From positions 1-28,601 of the forward strand of contig NZ_JAKDJU010000023.1 of NCBI RefSeq assembly GCF_030453725.1: 28,601 nt of DNA. Direction: 5' to 3'. The notes beneath the pieces are model-generated. The model saw only the letters and a list, made by a program, of their open reading frames with translations. It searched no databases and had not been told where the DNA came from. This DNA is from Brevibacterium picturae. GTDB lineage: Bacteria > Actinomycetota > Actinomycetes > Actinomycetales > Brevibacteriaceae. The translations under genes and the position numbers were made by a program. Positions 1 through 8,843 of the stretch are shown here, piece by piece. Every line of letters starts with the position of its first letter. The first letter of the stretch is position 1.

Positions 1-114
1 TGAGATTCGCTCCGAGATGTCTGCTTGGTCACGGAAACACAACGCGACCGCGACGCGAGGGGCGCGAACGACTAAAGTTGCGTTTGAGCCCGTGATGACT
101 GAAGGAGAACACCT

Positions 115-882
115 GTGATTGAGCTGAAGACACCCGCCGAGATCGACAAGATGGCGGTCACCGGCCGATTCGTCGCTAAGACATTGGCCGAGTTGTCTTC
201 GATCGCAGAACCGGGCATGAATATCATGCACCTGGAGAAGCGAGCCAGGAAGCTCATCGAAGGGGCCGGCGCGAAGTCCTGCTATTGGGACTATGCGCCG
301 TCATTCGGTGAAGGCCCCTTCAGGAACGTCATCTGCCTCTCGGTCAACGACGGCGTGCTGCACGGCAAGCCCCACGACTACGTGATGAAGGACGGCGACC
401 TGCTCACCTTGGACTTCGCCGTGTCCATTGACGGCTGGGTCGCCGATGCCGCACGCTCCGTCGTCGTCGGCGACGGCAGCGAAGAGGACCAGCGCCTCAT
501 CGATTCCACCTGGGCAGGGCTGGAGGCCGGCATTTCAGCTGCACAGCCGGGTAACCGCCTCGGCGATATATCGAAGGCCATCGGCGATGTCGCCGACGAA
601 CAGCGCATCCCGGTCAACCTCGACTTCGGCGGTCACGGACTGGGCCACACGATGCATGAGGATCCGCACGTGGCCAACCGCGGCAAGGGCGGACGCGGAC
701 TCGTACTCAAGCCCGGCCTGACACTCGCGATCGAACCATGGTGGTCGTTCACCTCCAAGAAACTCTCCGTCGACAAGGACGGCTGGACCCTGCGCCTGGC
801 CGACGGATCGAACGGCGCGCATTCGGAGAACACCATCGCCATCACCGATGACGGGCCCAGGGTGCTGACCACCCAGGACTGA
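115..882 (+). CDS. map: Type I methionine aminopeptidase
   Basis: This cytosolic enzyme removes the initiator methionine from new proteins. The 255-residue product shows the pita-bread fold ligand set of MetAP: Asp100 and Asp111 in the LTLDFAVSIDG region, His174 in GGHGLGHTMHEDPH, Glu207 in AIEPW and Glu238 in HSENT. It is the short form without an N-terminal zinc-finger or SH3-binding extension. The start is GTG at 115, set by a clear GAAGGAG ribosome binding site at 101-107; no ATG start lies closer to the conserved N-terminus. A TAAAGT at 73-78 could be a -10 element, but no convincing -35 is visible. It stands 53 bases before radA, and the gap holds a short palindrome (CCCACGG-A-CCGTGGG, 889-903) whose loop is too small for an obvious terminator. 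The family call is firm. Confidence 0.95.
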   Translation: MIELKTPAEIDKMAVTGRFVAKTLAELSSIAEPGMNIMHLEKRARKLIEGAGAKSCYWDYAPSFGEGPFRNVICLSVNDGVLHGKPHDYVMKDGDLLTLDFAVSIDGWVADAARSVVVGDGSEEDQRLIDSTWAGLEAGISAAQPGNRLGDISKAIGDVADEQRIPVNLDFGGHGLGHTMHEDPHVANRGKGGRGLVLKPGLTLAIEPWWSFTSKKLSVDKDGWTLRLADGSNGAHSENTIAITDDGPRVLTTQD

Positions 883-935
883 GATCCGCCCACGGACCGT
901 GGGGCTGTGTCAGAGGGGCGTGCCAGAATTGCCGT

Positions 936-2285
936 ATGTCTTTCACCTGCACCGAATGCGGCTACTCGACCGTCAAATGGCTGGGTCGCTGCCCTGAATG
1001 CCAAGCCTGGGGCACACTCGAAGAGAAGGGCGCGGGCAAGACCTCGGTGAAGACGAAGGTCAAGAAGTCCAGCGGCGCGAAATCGATCAACCAGATCGAC
1101 TCCACCCTGGCCCAGGCGAAGACCACCTATGTCAGCGAATTCGATCGCGTCCTCGGCGGTGGCATCGTCCCCGGCGCTGTCGTTCTCCTCTCCGGTGAAC
1201 CCGGTGTCGGGAAGTCCACGCTTCTGCTCGACGTCGCCTCTCGCATCGCCAAATTCGGGTCCAAGGTCCTCTACGTCACGGGAGAGGAGTCGGCAGGGCA
1301 GGTGCGCCTGCGGGCCGAACGGATCAACGCGCTCGAAGATTCTCTGCTGCTGGCGGCCGAAACCGACCTGGGAGCGGTCCTGGGAATGATCGAGGCGGAA
1401 GAGCCCGACATGCTCATCGTCGACTCCATCCAGACCCTCGCCTCATCTGAGATCGACGGTGTGCCCGGCGGCGTCACCCAGGTCAGGGAGGTGGCCGCGG
1501 CTCTCATCAGGGAAGCCAAGGCAAGGTCATTGCCAACTGTCCTCGTCGGACACATCACGAAGGACGGCACCATCGCCGGACCCCGGCTCCTCGAACACCT
1601 CGTCGACGTCGTGTGCAACTTCGAAGGTGAACGTCACTCGCGTCTGCGCCTGCTGCGTGCGGTGAAGAACCGGTTCGGGCCGACCGACGACGTCGGCTGC
1701 TTCGACATGGAGGAGAACGGCATCAAAAGCCTCGAGGACCCCTCGGGACTCTTCCTCTCCCGCAGCGGCAGCAATCCCCCAGGAACCTGTCTGACGGTGA
1801 CCCAGGAGGGCAAGCGTCCGCTACTCGTCGAAGTCCAGTCACTCATCACCGAATCCGCCGGCGGACAGTCCCGCAGGTCCGTCTCCGGGGTAGATTCCTC
1901 CCGCGTAGCCATGATGCTCGCCGTGCTCAGTCAGAAGATCGCCCCCATCAGTTTGGCCAAGTCCGATGTCTTCACCGCCACTGTCGGAGGTGCGAAGCTC
2001 GCGGAACCGGCCAGCGATCTCGCGATCTGTCTCTCCCTGGCCTCGGCCGCGATCGGGAAGCCGATGGCCGCAAAATTCGTGGCGATCGGTGAGATCAGCC
2101 TCTCAGGCGAGATCCGCAATGTTCCCAACTTGGGTCAGCGGCTCAACGAGGCCTCCCGCCTCGGCATCACCCACGCGATCGTCGCACATGGTGCTCTGCG
2201 CAATGTTTCGACTCCTCAGGGGATGCGTGTCAAGGAATGTGAACATGTCTCTGAAGCCGTCGAGCTGCTCTTGGGAGGCAAATGA
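936..2285 (+). CDS. radA: DNA repair protein RadA (Sms)
   Basis: RadA is a RecA-like ATPase that helps process recombination intermediates. The 449-residue product has the full domain order: a C4 zinc finger (Cys5, Cys8, Cys19, Cys22), a Walker A motif GEPGVGKST at 87-95, the RadA-specific KNRFG motif at 244-248, and a C-terminal Lon-like domain (about 290-449) with a GEISLSGEIR stretch. Length is normal. The start ATG has no Shine-Dalgarno sequence at proper spacing; a CAGAAT hexamer ends six bases upstream, so the transcript may be leaderless. In mycobacteria and many other Actinobacteria disA (c-di-AMP synthase) follows radA; here a small VOC gene follows after about 45 bases. Confidence 0.97.
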   Translation: MSFTCTECGYSTVKWLGRCPECQAWGTLEEKGAGKTSVKTKVKKSSGAKSINQIDSTLAQAKTTYVSEFDRVLGGGIVPGAVVLLSGEPGVGKSTLLLDVASRIAKFGSKVLYVTGEESAGQVRLRAERINALEDSLLLAAETDLGAVLGMIEAEEPDMLIVDSIQTLASSEIDGVPGGVTQVREVAAALIREAKARSLPTVLVGHITKDGTIAGPRLLEHLVDVVCNFEGERHSRLRLLRAVKNRFGPTDDVGCFDMEENGIKSLEDPSGLFLSRSGSNPPGTCLTVTQEGKRPLLVEVQSLITESAGGQSRRSVSGVDSSRVAMMLAVLSQKIAPISLAKSDVFTATVGGAKLAEPASDLAICLSLASAAIGKPMAAKFVAIGEISLSGEIRNVPNLGQRLNEASRLGITHAIVAHGALRNVSTPQGMRVKECEHVSEAVELLLGGK

Positions 2286-2330
2286 TCGAAATTCCGGGAC
2301 ATCTGCGCGAAAATGGCGCATCCTGGAAGT

Positions 2331-2723
2331 ATGACCACGACAGTATTCCCGGCAATGAGAACCACAGACGCGGCCGCCACGACCGCTCTGCTGATCGCGC
2401 TCGGCTTCACTGAGCGGCTCATCGTCAAAGACGAGGCTGACCCCGAGGTCATCGTCCATGCCGAATACGCGTTGGGTGAGACAGGTGGGATCATGTTCGG
2501 TTCTGTCCGCAATGACGGGTCGGCCCTCGACAGCGTCGGCGGGAACTCCGTCTACGTCGTCGTCGACACCGAGCGAGAAGTCGATCGTCTCTACGAGGAG
2601 ATCATCGACATGGGCCATGCGATCGTGCGCCCGGTGGCAACACAGCCTCATGGCGGTCGAGAATTCGACTTCCGCGACCATGATGGCAATTCCTGGGGCG
2701 TGGGCTCCTACCGCGGAGCCTGA
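2331..2723 (+). CDS. VOC superfamily (glyoxalase/bleomycin-resistance-like) protein
   Basis: A 130-residue single-repeat vicinal-oxygen-chelate protein. It opens with VFPAMRTTDAAATTALLIALGF, the usual beta-alpha start of the fold, and ends with REFDFRDHDGNSWGVGSY, typical of the last strand in glyoxalase-like and PhnB-like members. Substrate cannot be told from sequence; relatives include lyases, dioxygenases and antibiotic-binding proteins. ATG 2331 is chosen because homologous N-termini begin MTTTVFP; ATG at 2313 in the same frame is possible and adds six residues. It lies about 45 bases after radA on the same strand, so they may be co-transcribed, and it sits where disA is commonly found. 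Confidence 0.8.
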   Translation: MTTTVFPAMRTTDAAATTALLIALGFTERLIVKDEADPEVIVHAEYALGETGGIMFGSVRNDGSALDSVGGNSVYVVVDTEREVDRLYEEIIDMGHAIVRPVATQPHGGREFDFRDHDGNSWGVGSYRGA

Positions 2724-2753
2724 ACCCGCAGCAGCCCGTCCGACGTGAACAGC

Positions 2754-3521
2754 TCAGTTGTCCGATGGCGCCGTTTCCTCGGGCTTGTCGTCAGAGTTCG
2801 GCTCTTCTGACTTCTTCTCCTCGGCTTCCTTCTTCTCTTTTTCCTTGGCGGCAGCATCTTTCTCGAGTGTGAACTTCGCGGGCTTGCTCTTCTTGTCGCC
2901 GAGTTTGACCACGAGTTCGTATTCCCCCGGGCCGAAAGCCTTATTCGTTCGGTTGCAGTTCTTGTCGACCCGGACCCGGTTCCATTCAAACTGTGAAGTC
3001 TTCTCCGACTTCGGCGCGAACTCGGTCGAGACCTCAGCGTTCTCATCCTCTTCGGCAGCGCAGAACTTCGACGACCAGACCACATCGCCGTTCTTCTCGA
3101 CCAAGAACTCCTGTTTCTCGGTGCCGACATCGATCAGACAGGTGGCCGTGTGGTTGTTCCCGATCACCATCTCGAACGTGGGTTTCGTATCCTCGTCGAA
3201 GCTCTTCTCATCGACTTCGGCTTTGAGTCCGACCTTGTCTTCGGGGCATTTCCCGCTCGCGGCCTTCTCATCCGGCACCGGCGCTTGAGTCGTCTGACTC
3301 GCCGAGGGCGTGTCTTGTACGACAGGCTCCTCCTCCCCGCCTCCGCTCAGTCCGCTGACGATTCCGACGACGCCGAGCACCAGCAGAGCGATCACCACGA
3401 GACTGGCCACCAACAGCATGTAGCGCCGCCGACGGTACACGTGTGCCGGCAGCTTCCCGCTAGACTGGCGGGGCTGCCTGGCGCCGTTCTTCGGCTGCGA
3501 ACCACGATTGGAAGGAGTCAT
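2754..3521 (-). CDS. Single-pass membrane protein with extracytoplasmic domain, unknown function
   Basis: A 255-residue protein of unknown function. A basic, Gln/Pro-rich cytoplasmic start (ends HVYRRRRY) is followed by one transmembrane helix of about 20 residues (MLLVASLVVIALLVLGVVGI), an acidic Thr/Pro linker, and an external domain of about 140 residues with four cysteines (in SGKCPED, ATCLID, KFCAA and KNCNR), consistent with two disulfides in a beta-sandwich. The C-terminus is a Glu/Lys-rich tail likely to form charged helix. It is divergent from mutY with 36 bases between starts; the M. tuberculosis membrane protein Rv3587c holds the same place near mutY, so this may be its counterpart. 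ATG 3521 is preferred over the longer frame from 3566 because it precedes the basic N-region and a TAGGCT -10-like element lies exactly seven bases upstream. The shared position suggests conservation but gives no function. Confidence 0.75.
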   Translation of the reverse strand: MTPSNRGSQPKNGARQPRQSSGKLPAHVYRRRRYMLLVASLVVIALLVLGVVGIVSGLSGGGEEEPVVQDTPSASQTTQAPVPDEKAASGKCPEDKVGLKAEVDEKSFDEDTKPTFEMVIGNNHTATCLIDVGTEKQEFLVEKNGDVVWSSKFCAAEEDENAEVSTEFAPKSEKTSQFEWNRVRVDKNCNRTNKAFGPGEYELVVKLGDKKSKPAKFTLEKDAAAKEKEKKEAEEKKSEEPNSDDKPEETAPSDN

Positions 3522-3557
3522 CGCTTTGAGCCTAAGCCGAAGCGTTTGAGCATCCAA
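3522..3557. promoter_or_regulatory. Divergent start region between membrane protein and mutY
   Basis: Only 36 bases separate the two divergent start codons. On the minus strand TAGGCT (plus-strand 3529-3534) lies seven bases before ATG 3521, a spacing that fits a leaderless transcript. No -35 box is clear, and the mutY side has no good -10 or Shine-Dalgarno sequence. Promoter elements must therefore overlap the neighbouring coding ends. Confidence 0.4.
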
Positions 3558-4595
3558 ATGACACACCGAGCCTCTGCCGAATCGAGATCTTCTCGTCCCG
3601 GTTCCCCATTTCCCGCGGTTGCGGACTCGGATATCGACCGAGTCCGCGACACGATCATCGCGTGGTTCGAGACCGCAGCGCGTCCCCTGCCGTGGCGAGA
3701 TGCCGGCACCAGTGCATGGGCTGTCCTCGTCAGCGAGATCATGTCGCAGCAGACTCCCGTGGCTCGGGTCGAACCCCGCTGGCGGGAATGGATGCAGAAG
3801 TGGCCCACTCCCTCAGATCTGGCAGAAGCTCCCACCGCCGAGGTGCTCCATCGGTGGGACCGTCTCGGCTATCCGCGGAGGGCACTGCGGCTTCAGGAGG
3901 CCGCGCGCGTGATCGCCGAGGACCTCGACGGCCGGGTGCCGCAGTCCGCTGCCGAGCTCGAGCGTCTGCCCGGCATCGGCTCCTACACAGCGGCGGCGGT
4001 GGCGTCCTTCGCTCACGGAGAGCGGACGACCGTGCTCGATACGAACGTGCGGCGCGTCCTCATCCGGCTCTTCGCCGGACGCGACCGGCCCTCAGCCTCC
4101 CCGGGCCGGGCGGAGACCGAGTGGGCCAGCCAGTTCGTCCCCGAGACCGACCACGCCAGGTGGAACGCGGGAGTCATGGAATTCGGTGCGCTCGTGTGCA
4201 CGGCCAGGAACCCCGACTGCGAATCCTGCCCACTCAGCGACATCTGCGCCTGGCAGAAAGCGGGGCGGCCTGCCTCGGCGGTGAAGCCGAAGACCCAGAA
4301 ATGGGCCGGCACGGACCGCCAGCTGCGCGGGGCGATCATGGACGTCCTCAAGTCCGCGCACGAGCAGTCTGACGACGGCGATAACGCCGGCTCCGTATCG
4401 CTCGACCTCCTCACGGCTTCCACCGTCGAGGTGGATCCCGAGCTGCTCGACTCGCTCCCTCCGCAGACGTCGACGAAGCTGGACCGGGTCCGGGACCTCA
4501 GCGCAGATCCGGATCGGATCATGCGTCTCATCGACGGTCTGGTCTCTGACGGTCTGGCCGCTCGCGAGGACAGTGCCCTGCGCCTTCCCGGGTGA
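3558..4595 (+). CDS. mutY: Adenine DNA glycosylase MutY
   Basis: MutY removes adenine mispaired with 8-oxoguanine. The 345-residue product has the helix-hairpin-helix glycosylase core: catalytic Glu60 in SEIMSQQTPV, the HhH motif LERLPGIGSYTAAAVASFA (about 135-153), catalytic Asp161 in VLDTNVRR, and the iron-sulfur loop Cys214-x6-Cys221-x2-Cys224-x5-Cys230. The C-terminal region (about 240-345, with TQKWAGTDRQLRG) is the actinobacterial type and much shorter than the NUDIX-like domain of E. coli MutY. ATG 3558 is chosen because the frame upstream to 3150 runs antisense through the membrane protein. The mutY neighbourhood, with a membrane protein on one side and a hydrolase on the other, resembles M. 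tuberculosis Rv3587c-Rv3591c. Confidence 0.95.
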   Translation: MTHRASAESRSSRPGSPFPAVADSDIDRVRDTIIAWFETAARPLPWRDAGTSAWAVLVSEIMSQQTPVARVEPRWREWMQKWPTPSDLAEAPTAEVLHRWDRLGYPRRALRLQEAARVIAEDLDGRVPQSAAELERLPGIGSYTAAAVASFAHGERTTVLDTNVRRVLIRLFAGRDRPSASPGRAETEWASQFVPETDHARWNAGVMEFGALVCTARNPDCESCPLSDICAWQKAGRPASAVKPKTQKWAGTDRQLRGAIMDVLKSAHEQSDDGDNAGSVSLDLLTASTVEVDPELLDSLPPQTSTKLDRVRDLSADPDRIMRLIDGLVSDGLAAREDSALRLPG

Positions 4596-4622
4596 CCGGC
4601 CCGCGGCAGGTACAGTTCGAGC

Positions 4623-5564
4623 ATGGAAGGTCGACGCAATGACACTCAGGCCGCTTCGTCTCCTGCTCACCGCGATGGCGTGGGACGATTCAGATCACCG
4701 GAAGCGCGCGGACGGTTCCTCAAGCAGCTGAACGCCGTCCTCGAGTCGTGGCCCGAACGCACCGATTCGACGATAGAAACCACCTTCGGCACGACTGCCT
4801 ACTCCAGCATCTCCCCCGCCCGCTCGCCTTCCCTCACCGGGTCGAACCCAACGCCGCTGGTTCTCCTCCAAGGCGGAAACAGCACCGTGGCCGGCTGGAC
4901 GAAACTCATCGGACCATGGTCGAGCACCCGCCCCGTGATCGCCATCGACATGATCTGGGAGGCCGGGCGCAGCACCCAGCTGGCCCCGATGGCCAGCGGA
5001 GAACTGGTCTCGCAATGGCTCGATGAGGTCCTCGAGGGATTGGGTCTGGACTCGCTTCACCTGGTCGGGTACTCATACGGGGCGTGGGCGGCGCTCAACC
5101 AGGTTCTTCGCGCCCCCGATCGTCTGGCAGCGGTGACAGCCATCGACCCTCCAGGTACCATCACCGGGATACCTCTGCCCGCTTGGGCCCGAATGATCAG
5201 ACTGATGAGGGGCAGCAGAGAAGAGGCCCTGAGCTTCCTTGCCTGGGTGAGAAACGGTGAGCTGCCGTCCTCACCGATGAAAGAATTGCTGCTGAGCTCG
5301 ACGACGGACTTCGTCAAACGCGGCAGCCCGCTGCCGCGGAAGCTGCGAGCCGACGACTGGGCGAGCATCACGGTCCCTCTGCAGGTCATCATCGCAGGCA
5401 ACAGTCAGTTCGTTCCCCGTCGTGCTCTGCGCACGCTTCGCCGCCATGCCCCAGATGTCGAGGTGCACGTTCTTGACGGGGTCAGCCATGCCGTCCTGTC
5501 GGATGCGTCCGAGGATACGGTTTCGATCGTCGAGGAGTTCGTCTCGAGATTCGAGGGGCCGTGA
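4623..5564 (+). CDS. Alpha/beta hydrolase
   Basis: A 313-residue alpha/beta-hydrolase-fold protein. The nucleophile elbow is GYSYG (Ser151) after the strand SLHLV, the oxyanion region is LLQGGNST near residue 82, and the catalytic histidine is His289 in DGVSHAVLS. A cap of about 60 residues follows the elbow. The acid position after the sixth strand reads VIIAGNSQFVP, where an Asp or Glu is usual, so the third triad residue is not evident. There is no signal peptide. TACAGT at 4611-4616 lies six bases before the ATG, fitting a leaderless start 27 bases after mutY. Its 3' end is convergent with the GNAT gene, three bases apart. Substrate unknown; the nearby M. tuberculosis hydrolase Rv3591c may be the counterpart. 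Confidence 0.85.
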   Translation: MEGRRNDTQAASSPAHRDGVGRFRSPEARGRFLKQLNAVLESWPERTDSTIETTFGTTAYSSISPARSPSLTGSNPTPLVLLQGGNSTVAGWTKLIGPWSSTRPVIAIDMIWEAGRSTQLAPMASGELVSQWLDEVLEGLGLDSLHLVGYSYGAWAALNQVLRAPDRLAAVTAIDPPGTITGIPLPAWARMIRLMRGSREEALSFLAWVRNGELPSSPMKELLLSSTTDFVKRGSPLPRKLRADDWASITVPLQVIIAGNSQFVPRRALRTLRRHAPDVEVHVLDGVSHAVLSDASEDTVSIVEEFVSRFEGP

Positions 5565-5567
5565 TTC

Positions 5568-6152
5568 TCAGAGGAACTTGATCATGCGTGCGTTGCCCAA
5601 GGTATTGGGTTTGACGCGGGCCAGGTCAAGGAACTCGGCCACGCCTTCGTCAGCAGAGTGCAGGAGCTCGACGTAGACCTCCGGGGAGACCGGGATGCCC
5701 TTGATCGGCTCGAAACCCAGTGAACCGAAGAATCCGGTCTCGAAGGTCAGACAGAAGACCCTGTCGACACCGATCGCCACAGCGTCTGCCAGCACCTGCC
5801 GGATGAGCGCCTTGCCCACTCCCCTCCCCCGATAGGCCGGCGAGGTGGCAACTGTGCGCGCCTCCGCGAGATCCGCCCAGATGATGTGCAATGCCGCGCA
5901 CCCGGCCAGGATCTCAGTGCCGTCTGGCTGTGGGTCCACGACCAGCCAGAACTCCTGCAGGGTTTCGAAGTAGGTGACAGTGTCCTTGGCCAGCAGAATG
6001 CGCTCTTCGGCCAGGGGCGCGACCAAAGCTTCGATCCCCTTGACGTCGCTCGTCCGAGCCCGGCGCATGTAGAGGCCGCCGGGAAGGGAATGGTTGAGGT
6101 GATGGTCCGATGAGACCTGTTCGTGGTCGAAGGCGACTGGGGCTGAGCTCAT
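5568..6152 (-). CDS. argA: ArgA-type amino-acid N-acetyltransferase (N-acetylglutamate synthase, short GNAT form)
   Basis: A 194-residue GNAT protein closely resembling the short actinobacterial ArgA (M. tuberculosis Rv2747), which makes N-acetylglutamate for arginine synthesis from acetyl-CoA and glutamate or glutamine. Visible signatures are MRRARTSDVKGIEALV, GCAALHIIWADLAEARTVA, the acetyl-CoA loop YRGRGVGKAL, FCLTFETGFFGSLGFEPI and the C-terminal VAEFLDLARVKPNTLGNARM, all familiar in that family. The classical amino-acid kinase domain is absent, as expected for this form. The start is uncertain: ATG 6152 is chosen, ATG 6170 is also open, and the conserved region begins near 6068. No strong ribosome binding site is visible. 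The gene lies downstream of the clpC end hairpin. Confidence 0.85.
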   Translation of the reverse strand: MSSAPVAFDHEQVSSDHHLNHSLPGGLYMRRARTSDVKGIEALVAPLAEERILLAKDTVTYFETLQEFWLVVDPQPDGTEILAGCAALHIIWADLAEARTVATSPAYRGRGVGKALIRQVLADAVAIGVDRVFCLTFETGFFGSLGFEPIKGIPVSPEVYVELLHSADEGVAEFLDLARVKPNTLGNARMIKFL

Positions 6153-6164
6153 ATCTTCATTCAA

Positions 6165-6199
6165 CACCATCGGCGGCGAGCGGCACCATCGGCGGCGAG
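6165..6199. repeat. Two-copy 16-bp direct repeat
   Basis: CACCATCGGCGGCGAG occurs at 6165-6180 and again at 6184-6199, separated by CGG. It lies between the clpC end hairpin and the argA start; the alternative argA ATG at 6170 falls inside one copy. Confidence 0.8.
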
Positions 6200-6202
6200 C
6201 AT

Positions 6203-6248
6203 GAAGAAGCCCGAGAACGCAGCTTGTGCTGTGTCCCCGGGCTTCTTC
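6203..6248 (-). terminator. Hairpin downstream of clpC
   Basis: GAAGAAGCCCG at 6203-6213 pairs perfectly with CGGGCTTCTTC at 6238-6248. The loop holds a second stem, ACGCAGC with GCTGTGT around TTGT. It starts about 20 bases after the clpC stop codon. No T-run follows, so it may stabilise the transcript 3' end or terminate only partly. Confidence 0.7.
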
Positions 6249-6266
6249 AGCGCTGCGGGAGGCAGA

Positions 6267-8813
6267 TCAGGAAACGGAGCTTCCAGATCCGGTGCCGCCG
6301 GATGAACCGGCACCGGCGAGTTCGCCACCGGAATCATCCGGTTCGCTGGCGGCGAGACCCTCGGTCTCCACGCCGTTGAACGTGAATTCCGCTGCCTTGC
6401 CTTCTCCTCTGACGTCGACCTTGATGGTCTGACCGCTGCCGATCTCCTTGAACAGGATCTTCTCGGACAGGTGGTCCTCGATCTCGAGCTGGATCGTGCG
6501 ACGCAGAGGCCGAGCACCCAGCACCGGATCGTAGCCGCGATCGGCCAGCAGGCTCTTGGCCGCATCGCTGACATCGACCTTCATACCCTGATCGGCCAGA
6601 CGGGTGTCCAGACGTGAAAGGAACTGATCGACGATCTGCAGGATCTCGTCCTTGCCCAGCTGCGGGAACACAATCGTGTCATCGACACGGTTGAGGAACT
6701 CGGGCCGGAAGTGCTGCTTGAGCTCTTCGTTGACCTTCTGCTTCATGCGCTCATAGTCGTTGTTCGCGCTTCCCTCGACCTGGAACCCGAGCTGCAGACC
6801 GCTCGAGATGTCTCGCGTGCCCAGGTTCGTGGTCATGATGATGATGGTGTTCTTGAAGTCCACCTCACGACCCTGCGAGTCGGTCAGGCGACCGTCCTCG
6901 AGAATCTGCAGCAGCGAGTTGAAGATGTCCGAGTGAGCCTTCTCCACCTCGTCGAAGAGGACCACCGAGAACGGTTTGCGACGAACCTTCTCCGTCAGCT
7001 GTCCGCCCTCTTCGTAGCCCACGTAGCCGGGAGGAGAACCGAACAGCCGGGACACGGTGTGCTTCTCCGAGTACTCCGACATGTCCAGGCTGATCAGCGA
7101 TTCCTCGTCACCGAACAGGAACTCCGACAGTGCCTTGGCCAGCTCGGTCTTGCCGACGCCTGTGGGACCGGCGAAGATGAACGAGCCGGAGGGGCGCTTC
7201 GGATCCTTCAGACCCGCACGGGTCCGGCGGATCGCACGGGAGATCGACTTGACCGCGTCGTTCTGTCCGATGATGCGCTTGTGCAGCTCGTCTTCCATCC
7301 GCAGCAGTCGCGAGGACTCTTCCTCGGTGAGCTTGAAGATCGGAATACCGGTGGCCGCGGCCAGCACCTCGGCGATCAGATCCGCGTCCACGGTCGCGGA
7401 GGTGTCCTTACCGCTCTTGCGCCAGGCGTCGGTCTGTTCGTCCTTGTCCTGCTGCAGCTTCATCTCGGAGTCGCGTTCGGAGGCCGCCAGCTCAAAGTCC
7501 TGAGCGTCGATGGCGGCTTCCTTGCGATGGCGAGCCTCGAGGATCTGCTCCTCCAGGTCACGGATCTCCTGCGGCACGGACAGCCGCGAGATGCGCAGTT
7601 TCGCGCCTGCTTCGTCGATGAGGTCGATCGCCTTGTCCGGCAGGTACCGGTCGTTGACGTAGCGATCCGACATATTCACGGCAGCCGCGAGAGCGCCTTC
7701 CGTGATCGTGACCTTGTGGTGTGCCTCGTATTTGTCGCGCAGTCCCTTGAGGATCTCGATCGAATGCGCCAGGGACGGTTCCGGAACCTGGATCGGCTGG
7801 AACCGCCGCTCGAGGGCGGCATCCTTCTCGATGTGCTTGCGGTACTCGTCGAGAGTCGTCGCACCGATGGTCTGCAGCTCGCCTCGGGCCAGCATGGGCT
7901 TGAGAATCGAGGCCGCGTCGATGGCGCCCTCGGCGGCACCCGCACCCACCAAGGTGTGGATCTCGTCGATGAACAGAATGATGTCTCCGCGTGTGCGGAT
8001 CTCCTTGAGGACCTTCTTCAGACGTTCCTCGAAATCACCGCGGTACCGGGAACCGGCCACCAATGAGCCGAGGTCCAAGGTGTAGAGCTGCTTGTCCTCG
8101 AGGATCTCGGGCACATCGCCGTTGACGATCGCCAACGCCAGGCCTTCGACCACGGCGGTCTTGCCGACACCGGGTTCACCGATGAGGACAGGGTTGTTCT
8201 TGGTCCGCCGCGACAGAATCTGCATCACGCGCTGCATCTGCTCGTGCCGGCCGATGACCGGATCGAGATTGCCTTCACGGGCGGCTGCGGTCAGGTTCGT
8301 TCCGAACTGGTCGAGGACCAGCGAACCGGAGGGGGCTCCCTCCTCGCGTCCGCCTGCGGAGACGGGTTCCTTGCCCTGGTAGCCCGAGAGAAGCTTGATG
8401 ACTTCCTGACGGACTCGTCCCAGGTCGGCGCCCAGCTTCACGAGCACCTGAGCGGCGACGCCTTCACCCTCGCGGATCAGGCCGAGCAGGATGTGCTCGG
8501 TTCCGATGTAGCTGTGCCCCAGCTGCAGAGCCTCACGGAGGCTGAGCTCGAGGACCTTTTTGGCACGCGGCGTGAACGGGATGTGCCCGCTCGGCGCCTG
8601 CTGTCCCTGTCCGATGATTTCTTGGACTTGATCGCGAACCTGTTCGAGGGAGATGTCCATTCCCTCGAGTGCTTTGGCTGCCAGGCCTTCACCCTCGTGG
8701 ATCAGGCCAAGCAGGATGTGCTCGGTTCCGATGTAGTTATGTTTGAGTAGTTTGGCTTCTTCCTGGGCAAGCACTACCACTCGGCGTGCTCGGTCAGTGA
8801 ACCGCTCGAACAT
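6267..8813 (-). CDS. clpC: ATP-dependent Clp protease ATP-binding subunit ClpC
   Basis: ClpC is a hexameric AAA+ unfoldase that feeds substrates to ClpP. The 848-residue product shows two N-terminal Clp repeats (about 5-140, each with an [11 protein letters not shown] motif), the first AAA module with Walker A GEPGVGKT at 212-219 and Walker [13 protein letters not shown] near 280, a middle domain with a UVR-like segment (about 425-460), the second AAA module with [14 protein letters not shown] near 550, and an LGF tripeptide (LQLGFQVEG) in the position of the ClpP-docking loop. The C-terminus is a Gly/Ser-rich tail. ATG 8813 ([11 protein letters not shown]) is chosen over GTG 8819 because GAGGAGGG then has proper spacing. 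The Rv3596c-Rv3598c order (clpC, lsr2, lysS) is kept apart from the small gene inside it. Confidence 0.97.
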   Translation of the reverse strand: MFERFTDRARRVVVLAQEEAKLLKHNYIGTEHILLGLIHEGEGLAAKALEGMDISLEQVRDQVQEIIGQGQQAPSGHIPFTPRAKKVLELSLREALQLGHSYIGTEHILLGLIREGEGVAAQVLVKLGADLGRVRQEVIKLLSGYQGKEPVSAGGREEGAPSGSLVLDQFGTNLTAAAREGNLDPVIGRHEQMQRVMQILSRRTKNNPVLIGEPGVGKTAVVEGLALAIVNGDVPEILEDKQLYTLDLGSLVAGSRYRGDFEERLKKVLKEIRTRGDIILFIDEIHTLVGAGAAEGAIDAASILKPMLARGELQTIGATTLDEYRKHIEKDAALERRFQPIQVPEPSLAHSIEILKGLRDKYEAHHKVTITEGALAAAVNMSDRYVNDRYLPDKAIDLIDEAGAKLRISRLSVPQEIRDLEEQILEARHRKEAAIDAQDFELAASERDSEMKLQQDKDEQTDAWRKSGKDTSATVDADLIAEVLAAATGIPIFKLTEEESSRLLRMEDELHKRIIGQNDAVKSISRAIRRTRAGLKDPKRPSGSFIFAGPTGVGKTELAKALSEFLFGDEESLISLDMSEYSEKHTVSRLFGSPPGYVGYEEGGQLTEKVRRKPFSVVLFDEVEKAHSDIFNSLLQILEDGRLTDSQGREVDFKNTIIIMTTNLGTRDISSGLQLGFQVEGSANNDYERMKQKVNEELKQHFRPEFLNRVDDTIVFPQLGKDEILQIVDQFLSRLDTRLADQGMKVDVSDAAKSLLADRGYDPVLGARPLRRTIQLEIEDHLSEKILFKEIGSGQTIKVDVRGEGKAAEFTFNGVETEGLAASEPDDSGGELAGAGSSGGTGSGSSVS

Positions 8814-8843
8814 ATTCACCCTCCTCGGTCTGGTTATTCTTTA

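Noticed and set aside
1..114. End of an upstream gene or RNA at the left edge
   Set aside because: No convincing coding frame or RNA structure can be supported in this short stretch beyond the map ribosome binding site.
6711..8066. 451-codon plus-strand frame opposite clpC
   Set aside because: Antisense shadow; clpC motifs on the other strand are unmistakable.
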